Source: Verrucomicrobiota bacterium (GTDB taxonomy: Bacteria > Verrucomicrobiota > Verrucomicrobiia > CAIQCK01). From it: a stretch of DNA of 64,000 bases. This document shows positions 27,953 to 34,243 of the stretch, one piece after another. The DNA lies in assembly GCA_026397915.1 (NCBI GenBank), contig JAPLTX010000051.1, positions 1 through 64,000 on the forward strand, in the 5' to 3' direction. The notes under the pieces are model-generated. The model did no database searches. It saw only the letters and a program-made list of their open reading frames with translations, and was not told where the DNA came from. Each line of letters begins with the position of its first letter. Position 1 is the stretch's first letter. The translations under genes were made by a program, and so were the position numbers.

Positions 27953-29874
27953 AGATCAACGATTTACCACAAGTAACCCGCGACTATCTCAGCCACGCCA
28001 CGCCGGAAGGCGAACGCAACCGAAGTCTGTTTGATGCGGCTTGCCAATTCCGCGATGCAGGGCAGACGCGAGCGGATGCAGAGTCGCAGTTGGTGCCGTG
28101 CGCGTTGCGCGATGGATTGCAGGAGACAGAAGCACGGCGGGCGATAGCCTCGGCTTACCAACTGCCCGCGCGAGAGCCGGCGCGGGGCATCCACACACGG
28201 CAACAGCGCCGCGAAGTCTGCGCCTACGATTACAGCAACGAGGCCGGCGCGCTTCTGTTTCAAGTGATTCGCTACGAGGAGCCAAAGGACTTTCGCCAAC
28301 GCCGGCCCGATGGCAGCGGCGGGTATTTGTGGAACATGGCCGGCGTGCGGCGTGTGCTGTATCGGCTGCCGCAGATCAAAGACGCGCCGGAAGTCTGGAT
28401 TGTCGAGGGCGAGAAAGACGCCGACAACCTCGCCGCGCTTGGCTTTTGCGCGACGTGCAATAGCGGCGGTGGTGGCCAATGGCGGGCGGAATACAGCGAG
28501 ACGTTGCGCGGCAAGTCCGTTTTGATCGTGCCAGATAATGACAGGCCCGGACGCGAACACGCCGAGCAAGTCGCGCGCTCACTTCACGGCACCGCTGCGG
28601 GCGTTCGTATCGTCACGCTGCCGGAAACACTCGACGGCGCAAAGATCAAGGATGCCAGCGACTACATTGCCGCGTTCGCGGACAAAGCCGAAGCCGCCGA
28701 GGGGCTGTCTCTCTTGGCCGAAGGCGCGGCGGAATACCTGCCGCCGACACAAGCGGAGCCGCCGCAGATTGCGACCACAACAAGCGCGCTGTTGAAGCAT
28801 GATGCGCGCAGCCTGGCGGACTTTGCGGAGATGACGGTTGACGAAGGCCAGACGCTTCTTGGCCGACGCTATCTTTGTCGCCGGGGCGCGCAGTTGTTTG
28901 TTGGCCCGTCAGGTATCGGCAAATCTTCCGCCGCGGCGCAGCAGGACGTTTCTTGGTCGTGTGGCCGTGCGGCGTTTGGGATCTCGCCGACTGGCGAGCT
29001 TCGCATCCTGAGCGTTCAAGCCGAGAACGACGACGGCGACATGATCGAGATGGCCAAGGGCATCTTTGGGGGGCTGCAACTCTCACTTGAAGAAATCGAG
29101 TTGGTGCGTCGGAATACACGTTACGCGCGCGTCATTGCCACCGGTGAAGCGTTCATGGGCGAACTGCGCGCCATGTGCGAAGAGTTTCGCCCCGACTTGG
29201 TCCGCCTCGACCCGCTCAACGCCTTCCTCGGAGACGATGCCAAGGATACGCGGGCGGTATCGTCGTTCTGCCGCGTCGGCTTGGAACGCATCGCGGCGGA
29301 CTTCAACTGCGGCTTGATCGTGAATCATCACACCCCAAAGACAAATCATCGTGACACGTCAGAATGGCAGGCACACGATTGGATGTATGCTGGCGCCGGA
29401 GCCGCTGACCTCACGAACTGGGCGCGGGCGGTGTTGGTGATCGAGCCAATTGACGCCACGGCTGGCGTTTTCAAGTTCATTGCCGCAAAGCGCGGACGGC
29501 GTATCGGCTGGCGCAAGATCGGCGACGTGTGCGGCGAGCCGGAAACCGAGCGCCTGTTCTGTCATTCGAGACAACCGGGGCAAATCCTCTGGCGCGAGGC
29601 TGACGAAGCCGAAATCGAGGCCGCCAAAGCCTCGATCCGCACGATGAAGACGGCAGCCGACTTGCTCGCCCTCGTGCCAGAGCTTGAACGGATCGAGAAA
29701 AGCACGCTCATCAACCTCGCCCAACAACACGGCATCGGAGCCAACAAGGCCCGCAATTTCATCAATGAACTTCTGGCCAACGGCAGTCTGCAAGAGCATC
29801 GAAAGGCGCGTCCGGGGACGAATCAGTTGAAGTTCTTGGCACGCTCTCCGCAACCTTCGGAGCCTAAGCCGTGA
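27949..29874 (+). CDS. TOPRIM-primase/RepA-like helicase replication protein
   Basis: 641 residues. The N-terminal half is a virulence-E/phage-primase-like part with a TOPRIM domain: IVEGEKDADNLAALG near residue 152 and VPDNDRPG near 195 supply the Glu and Asp-x-Asp metal ligands. From about 300 a RecA/RepA-type hexameric helicase ATPase follows: Walker A GPSGIGKSS at 319-327, Walker B LVRLDPLN near 417, and the NHHTPK sensor His near 461. The C-terminus is winged-helix-like. This combination drives replication in plasmids and phage satellites. An iteron-like array follows it immediately, so the element can probably replicate after excision. Confidence 0.85.
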   Translation: MKINDLPQVTRDYLSHATPEGERNRSLFDAACQFRDAGQTRADAESQLVPCALRDGLQETEARRAIASAYQLPAREPARGIHTRQQRREVCAYDYSNEAGALLFQVIRYEEPKDFRQRRPDGSGGYLWNMAGVRRVLYRLPQIKDAPEVWIVEGEKDADNLAALGFCATCNSGGGGQWRAEYSETLRGKSVLIVPDNDRPGREHAEQVARSLHGTAAGVRIVTLPETLDGAKIKDASDYIAAFADKAEAAEGLSLLAEGAAEYLPPTQAEPPQIATTTSALLKHDARSLADFAEMTVDEGQTLLGRRYLCRRGAQLFVGPSGIGKSSAAAQQDVSWSCGRAAFGISPTGELRILSVQAENDDGDMIEMAKGIFGGLQLSLEEIELVRRNTRYARVIATGEAFMGELRAMCEEFRPDLVRLDPLNAFLGDDAKDTRAVSSFCRVGLERIAADFNCGLIVNHHTPKTNHRDTSEWQAHDWMYAGAGAADLTNWARAVLVIEPIDATAGVFKFIAAKRGRRIGWRKIGDVCGEPETERLFCHSRQPGQILWREADEAEIEAAKASIRTMKTAADLLALVPELERIEKSTLINLAQQHGIGANKARNFINELLANGSLQEHRKARPGTNQLKFLARSPQPSEPKP

Positions 29875-30018
29875 GACTTTCACACCCATGAAAGTCTGCC
29901 CGTTAAAGTCGGTAACATCCGACACCAAGACTTTTTCACACACACCTATAGGTAGGTGTGTGAAAAGGTCTCGCCGTGAAAGACTCCCCCGTGAAAGTGA
30001 CGCCAGTGAAAGTCTCAC
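29871..30018. repeat. iteron-like array, candidate replication origin
   Basis: The motif GTGAAAGTCTC recurs. Four direct copies start at 29960, 29976, 29991 and 30006 (15-16 bp period), and a further copy lies at 29888. Inverted copies at 29871 (GTGAGACTTTCAC, exact complement of 30006-30018) and 29929 bracket the region. It lies directly downstream of the replication gene and no protein-like frame covers it. The arrangement resembles iteron origins bound by a plasmid or satellite initiator; an operator array is the alternative. Confidence 0.65.
29929..29970. repeat. imperfect hairpin inside the iteron array
   Basis: GACTTTTTCACACAC (29929-29943) pairs with GTGTGTGAAAAGGTC (29956-29970), 14 of 15 positions plus one G-T. 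An inner ACCTA/TAGGT stem extends it. It could be a strand-opening or initiator-binding site. Confidence 0.6.
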
Positions 30019-30061
30019 GCCAGACAGTCGAACCAAGCCAAGAGAAAGGGATTCAGAGAAC

Positions 30062-30307
30062 ATGAAACCAGACAAGATACACACGTTCATCCGCAAGTTT
30101 GGCGACTACGAGGCTGAACTGCGCGTCAACGTGGACCACCTTCTTTCCGGCGACAAGAATACAATGCCGTTGTCGTGGAATCTGCCAGCCTTGCCGCCAA
30201 ACTTCAAACAGGAGTTTGATTATTGGCTACAAGATGTCTCCAAACAACTGGCAAACGAAACAGGCGCAGTGGTTCACCTGCGGGTTTCAACGACGGAGCC
30301 GAAATGA
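30062..30307 (+). CDS. hypothetical protein of the element
   Basis: 81 residues from MKPDKIHTFIRKFGDYEAELRVNVDHLLSGDKNTMPLSW. I start at 30062 because the frame before it runs through the iteron array. Short, acidic/basic mixed and soluble, with no recognised domain. It overlaps the next gene by ATGA, so it is probably translated with it. Confidence 0.5.
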   Translation: MKPDKIHTFIRKFGDYEAELRVNVDHLLSGDKNTMPLSWNLPALPPNFKQEFDYWLQDVSKQLANETGAVVHLRVSTTEPK

Positions 30308-30885
30308 GCCACTCAAACCGCAAACCACCGAAGACGCCAACGAAACCCGACGCAACGAAGACTGCGCCGACCGGCGAGATCGTGTCAGCCTCGGTTGAAG
30401 ACGACGCGTTCACCGGGGAGAGACTCCGCGAAAAGGAGCCGAGACTTTACGAGACTATCGTTAGGATACTCAAGAACGGCGGCGGGGTTCGTCTCACCGC
30501 GCGGCTCGCACGTTGCAGTCCTCACACAATCATGGCCATCGGTCGGGCCAACGGGATTTCAAATAAGGAAATGAAGGCTGCGACTGCCGCCACACTACGG
30601 GAGTTTGCCCGGCTCGGTGCAGAGAGGTTACTTGAGAGCTACGAAGAACTTCCACTTTCTCAGCTTGCCTTGTCCGTCGCTATTGCGACGGACAAGGCAT
30701 CGGTATTGGAGGGTTTTGCTTCGTTGATTATAGAACATAGGTCCCTCACTGTTGATCGCGCCGAGGCCGCGCGCAGACTCGATGCTGCGCTGGAGATACC
30801 TGGTGTGATAGTCGAGAGCACGCCTCTCCCGCTGCCGGGATCAAAAACTACAGACACCGGGACCGCCACTGCTCAAAATAGATAA
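30304..30885 (+). CDS. hypothetical DNA-binding-like protein of the element
   Basis: 193 residues. A Lys/Pro-rich head (SHSNRKPPKTPTKP) is followed by ETIVRILKNGGGVRLTARLARCSPHTIMAIGRANGISNKEMKAATAATLREFARLGAERLLE, which has two helix-turn-helix-like stretches, as in small terminase or regulator proteins. I cannot name it. The reading frame contains a perfect 15-bp inverted repeat at 30666-30699. An upstream 4-bp overlap couples it to the 81-residue gene. Confidence 0.55.
   Translation: MSHSNRKPPKTPTKPDATKTAPTGEIVSASVEDDAFTGERLREKEPRLYETIVRILKNGGGVRLTARLARCSPHTIMAIGRANGISNKEMKAATAATLREFARLGAERLLESYEELPLSQLALSVAIATDKASVLEGFASLIIEHRSLTVDRAEAARRLDAALEIPGVIVESTPLPLPGSKTTDTGTATAQNR
30666..30699. 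repeat. perfect 15-bp inverted repeat within a gene
   Basis: TGCCTTGTCCGTCGC (30666-30680) and its exact complement (30685-30699) are separated by TATT. The stem lies inside the 193-residue protein gene, encoding LALSVAIATDKA, so both the protein and the DNA/RNA structure are constrained. Confidence 0.8.
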
Positions 30886-31016
30886 GACAGACTTTATCAT
30901 CATGGCTGGGTTGAGTAGCCTTCCGGCAGACCCATTGCCAGTGGCAACGGTCTTGAACAAAAAGAAACCCCGGTGAGCAACCGCGAGCCGTGGTAAACCG
31001 TAAAAGCAATAGGTGA

Positions 31017-31301
31017 ATGATGAAAACGAAAAAAGATGTTGCGTCCGTATGTTTCTGTGATAACATTCATTTTGTGAAAGCGTGGTCGGCAAAAAATATC
31101 CGTGCGTTGCGTGAGTCCGTTGGCATGACTCAAACACAGCTTGCGAACTGGCTTGGAGTATCAAGGGTTCACGTAACGCACTTGGAAACCGGCTTCCGCC
31201 CGGCCGGTCCTCAAACCGTGCGGTTGATGGGAGTCTTGGAAAAGTTGCACGCCGGCCAGTTAAAGCCCGTTCAACCTCCGAAGCGAAAGAAGACACCATG
31301 A
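31017..31301 (+). CDS. XRE-family regulator upstream of the integrase
   Basis: 94 residues. WSAKNIRALRESVGMTQTQLANWLGVSRVHVTHLETGFRPAGPQTVRLMGVLEKL is a typical XRE HTH. The ATG pair at 31017/31020 is chosen; a GTG at 31074 starting just before the HTH is an alternative and would give 75 residues. It overlaps the integrase start by ATGA, so it probably controls integrase expression. Confidence 0.8.
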   Translation: MMKTKKDVASVCFCDNIHFVKAWSAKNIRALRESVGMTQTQLANWLGVSRVHVTHLETGFRPAGPQTVRLMGVLEKLHAGQLKPVQPPKRKKTP

Positions 31302-32545
31302 AAACGAACGACACGGCAGAACCATCGGAAAACAAGGCGCGGGTGGCGTATCAGACACCCCAGCGCATCGAAGGCGAAGAGGGGTTGTATTGGCGGGGTG
31401 GTCAAATTTATTGCCGCGTCCGCGTGGACGGGAAGCAGACGTTTCGCACCACTGGCACAGACAAATTGCCGAAGGCGCGCAAGGTGCTAGCAAAGTGGCG
31501 CGAAGATGAAGTCATGCGGCAGCATGGTATTGAGCCGCGCGCCGCAGCAATGGAGCGCAACCGGCTTTCGGTGGCGGAAGTGCTGCGCGAGTATAAAGAA
31601 GAGGGGTTTCCAGACCGGAAGAACCGCACCAAGAAGACCGCCTCGACCCTCAAAACAGAGACGGGGCATTTGCTTAGGCTGCAAGCGTTCTTTGGCGCCC
31701 GCGCCGCAGCAAGCCTTACGTTGAAGGATTGCGATTCTTTTAGAAGGTGGCGGGCGTCGGGTGGCTACACGTGGCAGGCTGGCGAGAAGACGCGCAAGAG
31801 CAAGGCGGGTGATCGGATTGTTGACCTTGAATTGCAGACCTTCGGCAATGCGCTGGCGCTGGCGGTCAGACAGGAGAAGTTGAAGGCGGACCCGCTGGCG
31901 GGTCGTATCCGCTACCACAGCGAGGAAGACTGTTGCCACGCCAAAGACCGTGCGGCCACGGTAGAGCAGTTGCAGTTGATCACCAGCAAGTTTCGCCAGA
32001 AGGGGGAAGACGTGCTTGCGGATTGCGTCATGTTCCTGGGCTTGTCCGGGCTGCGCGTAAACGAGGCTTTGCCCTTGTCGTGGGAAGACGTAGCGTGGTC
32101 GCAAGGCGTTGTTCATGTGCGCCGTGAGAAGAACGGCTGCAATCCGTTTGTGCCGATCACGGCGGAGTTGGGCGACTTGCTGCGGAAGATGCGCGAGCGG
32201 TCAAAGTCGTTCCTGCTTTTCCCCTCGGCGGATAACCCGCAGCGCCCGCTACCGTATTCCACCATTGCCACCAAGTTCCGAAAGCTCACGGTGAAGATGG
32301 AGTTGCCCCGCCTCTGCTTGCACGGGCTGAGGTCGTTTTTCGCCACAAGCGCCCGCGAGAGCGGCCTGTCGGATTGGGTGGTCGGTGGGCTTCTCGGTCA
32401 CAGGTCGGGTGGCATTCTGATTACACGCGCTTACGGTCAGACTCGCGAAGACCACTTGCAGAAACAGGCGCAACTGGTGCGATTCATGATCGAAGCCCCG
32501 CAGAAGAACGACGCGCAGCCATCCACGCAAGCAGCCGCAGCATGA
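31298..32545 (+). CDS. tyrosine site-specific integrase
   Basis: 415 residues. Order: N-terminal arm-binding-like strand region (EGLYWRGGQIYCRVRVDGKQTFRTTGT), SAM-like core-binding domain (about 90-200), and a catalytic domain with the full set Arg253 (GLRVNEAL), Lys278, His342 and Arg345 (HGLRS), His368 (LGHRSGG) and the nucleophile Tyr379 (RAYGQT). It catalyses attP x attB recombination at the tRNA-Cys 3' end. It is placed 160 bp from attR, as usual for tRNA-integrating elements, and arm-type repeats lie between its stop and attR. Confidence 0.93.
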   Translation: MKTNDTAEPSENKARVAYQTPQRIEGEEGLYWRGGQIYCRVRVDGKQTFRTTGTDKLPKARKVLAKWREDEVMRQHGIEPRAAAMERNRLSVAEVLREYKEEGFPDRKNRTKKTASTLKTETGHLLRLQAFFGARAAASLTLKDCDSFRRWRASGGYTWQAGEKTRKSKAGDRIVDLELQTFGNALALAVRQEKLKADPLAGRIRYHSEEDCCHAKDRAATVEQLQLITSKFRQKGEDVLADCVMFLGLSGLRVNEALPLSWEDVAWSQGVVHVRREKNGCNPFVPITAELGDLLRKMRERSKSFLLFPSADNPQRPLPYSTIATKFRKLTVKMELPRLCLHGLRSFFATSARESGLSDWVVGGLLGHRSGGILITRAYGQTREDHLQKQAQLVRFMIEAPQKNDAQPSTQAAAA

Positions 32546-32563
32546 ATGACGCGCAGCCAATCC

Positions 32564-32585
32564 GTGATACTCGCTGTGATACTCA
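32564..32585 (+). repeat. right arm-type repeat pair (GTGATACTC x2)
   Basis: Same 22-bp block as 25093-25114 with one mismatch (GCT for GCC between the nonamers), 119 bp inside attR and just downstream of the integrase stop. Confidence 0.7.
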
Positions 32586-32600
32586 CGTTCCACAACGCCC

Positions 32601-32620
32601 GCGAGCGTCCGCGAGCGTCC
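32601..32620 (+). repeat. 10-bp tandem duplication
   Basis: GCGAGCGTCC occurs twice in tandem between the right arm sites and attR. It may be a protein-binding site (Xis/IHF region) or simple slippage. Confidence 0.5.
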
Positions 32621-32704
32621 GCGTCAATACAAGTAGTCTTGGGCAAGGTCGTTGTGCGGGCTTAGGCGGACGGTGGCAACCCCTCGCGAACATCATGCGC
32701 AAGC

Positions 32705-32753
32705 CTGCAAAACTCCTATGCGTCGGTTCAATTCCGACCCCCGCCTCCAGCTT
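32705..32753 (+). repeat. attR, 49-bp tRNA-Cys 3' fragment
   Basis: Second copy of the 49-bp att repeat. It lacks the 5' half of the tRNA (the bases before it, GCGCAAGC, do not fit an anticodon stem), so it is not a functional tRNA gene. It marks the original host 3' end displaced by integration. Confidence 0.95.
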
Positions 32754-32754
32754 C

Positions 32755-32790
32755 GCCCGCACAACTCCAACGAGTTGCGCGGGCTTTTTC
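32755..32790 (+). terminator. original host terminator of tRNA-Cys
   Basis: GCCCGC-a-CAACTC pairs perfectly with GAGTTG-c-GCGGGC around CAAC and is followed by TTTTTC. It is a canonical intrinsic terminator, now stranded behind attR; its diverged counterpart at 25029 came with the element. Confidence 0.85.
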
Positions 32791-32813
32791 TGGCAATCAT
32801 GTTTTGCCAGTCG

Positions 32814-34025
32814 TTACTTCTCGATCAACGTGTCAATCTCAGGCAGTTTACCGACCAACGGCAGGGCGTAGGTCTTGAAGCTGTCGGCGATGTTGTTGCC
32901 GTTGACGATGAACGACGGGTCGAGATGGCGCGTCTTGGCGGCCACGTCGGCCAGTTCGATGCGCTTGTAGGCAACTTTGTAGGGCGCATCGCTGACGCGC
33001 TGGATGGCCACGGAGCCGTCGTGCTCGCCCGATACCGCCAGCCTGCCTGCCTCGTGGGCGGATTCGCGGGCTTCGCGGGCGTCCGATTCGGAGACGCAGC
33101 CGGCGAACGACCGCTGGAGGTAGCCGAAGGTGTCGGCGCGCACGCGCTTGATCTTGAGCTGCTTCTTGATGAGGTCGGCAAGGAAATCGCCCAGCACGCC
33201 GGAACCGGAGAGCTGGACGTTGCCGTGGCTGTCGCGTTCAACAGGCGCGCCGGACATCTCGGCCAGTTTCGCCGCCATCGGCCGGCGGTGTTCGTCGTGA
33301 ACGCCTTCGCTGACGGCGATGAGGCAGCGGCCCCATTTCTTGTAAACCGCGTCCACATCGGCGAGGAACTTGTCGGCATGGAACACGACCTCGGGCACAT
33401 AGACGAGGTGCGGCCCGTCGGCCTCGCTGCGCCGGCCGAGCATGGAGGCGGCGGTGAGGAAGCCCGCGTGGCGGCCCATGATGACGTTGATCTTCACGCC
33501 GGGCAACGCGAGGTTGTCGAGGTTGTCGCCCATGAACGCGCACGCCACAAACCGCGCCGCCGAGCCGAAACCGGGCGTGTGGTCGTTGTGCTGGAGATCG
33601 TTGTCAATGGTCTTCGGCACGTGGAACGCCCGCAGCTCGTAGCGGTGTTCGCGCGCCGTCTCGTTGACAATGCGGCAGGCGTCGGAGCTGTCGTTGCCGC
33701 CGATGTAGAAAAAATAGCGGACGTTCTGCTTCTCGAACGACGCGAAGATGCGCTTGCAGTATTCCGCGTCGGGCTTGTCGCGGCTGGAGCCGAGCGCCGA
33801 GGACGGCGTGACGGCAATGCGTTCCAGCTTCGCCTGTGCGAGGCCCTGCAACTCCACGTAGTGCTCCTTGACGATGCCGGAGACACCATGGACGCAACCG
33901 AGGATTTTCTCGATGCCCGGCTTGCCTCGAAGCGCCTCGATGACGCCGACGAGCGATTGATTGATGACGGCAGTCGGACCACCCGACTGCCCGATGACGA
34001 CATTACCGCGCAATGTATGTGGCAT
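32814..34025 (-). CDS. 6-phosphofructokinase, probably PPi-dependent
   Basis: 403 residues. It has the PFK N-terminal IGQSGGPTAVINQSLVG, IGGNDSSD, the substrate motif PKTIDNDL, and MGRHAGFLTAASML. A Lys in PKTIDND (rather than PGTIDND) and the GGND form are features of the pyrophosphate-dependent/mixed-substrate clade. It phosphorylates fructose 6-phosphate in glycolysis, reversibly if PPi-linked. A GGAAAG site lies upstream of the ATG. It is adjacent to the attR side of the element and was probably the downstream neighbour of tRNA-Cys before integration. Confidence 0.9.
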   Translation of the reverse strand: MPHTLRGNVVIGQSGGPTAVINQSLVGVIEALRGKPGIEKILGCVHGVSGIVKEHYVELQGLAQAKLERIAVTPSSALGSSRDKPDAEYCKRIFASFEKQNVRYFFYIGGNDSSDACRIVNETAREHRYELRAFHVPKTIDNDLQHNDHTPGFGSAARFVACAFMGDNLDNLALPGVKINVIMGRHAGFLTAASMLGRRSEADGPHLVYVPEVVFHADKFLADVDAVYKKWGRCLIAVSEGVHDEHRRPMAAKLAEMSGAPVERDSHGNVQLSGSGVLGDFLADLIKKQLKIKRVRADTFGYLQRSFAGCVSESDAREARESAHEAGRLAVSGEHDGSVAIQRVSDAPYKVAYKRIELADVAAKTRHLDPSFIVNGNNIADSFKTYALPLVGKLPEIDTLIEK

Positions 34026-34243
34026 GGCTTTCCATTTATAACAGTTCTCTGAGCGCCAGCCGTTGTTTCCAATGACAATTTGGCCGGCAAATTAAACGCG
34101 GGATTAAGCCGGGAAAACCGGCGCAACGCAATGGAGAAATTGTGGCAGGTGGTTCGCTGAAACACCAATTTCGTCCGCGCGCCCGAAGTATTCGTTGACG
34201 GTGCAGCGCACGGGCTGCTGAAATGAACCCGAAAGGCAGAACG

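Larger units (their letters stand above)
24979..32753 (+). mobile_element. 7.7-kb tRNA-Cys-integrated element
   Basis: Bounded by identical 49-bp direct repeats (24979-25027 and 32705-32753), the first being the 3' part of tRNA-Cys. It encodes, all on the plus strand, a tyrosine integrase next to the right end, an AlpA/Xis-like protein, two XRE-type regulators, a TOPRIM plus RecA-like helicase replication protein, a candidate iteron array and unknown proteins. Paired GTGATACTC repeats flank both ends inside the att sites. No capsid, tail, terminase large subunit, relaxase or conjugation genes are present, so it is a small integrative element or phage satellite needing a helper for transfer. 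Base composition is slightly lower in GC than the host. Confidence 0.92.

Noticed and set aside
24979-32753. Prophage
   Set aside because: No capsid, portal, tail, lysis or large terminase genes; too small.
32705-32780. Second tRNA-Cys gene
   Set aside because: Only the 3' part is present; no acceptor 5' strand, D-arm or anticodon 5' stem.
32652-34052. 466-codon plus-strand frame over the phosphofructokinase
   Set aside because: It starts inside the element end and runs antisense to a clear PFK gene.
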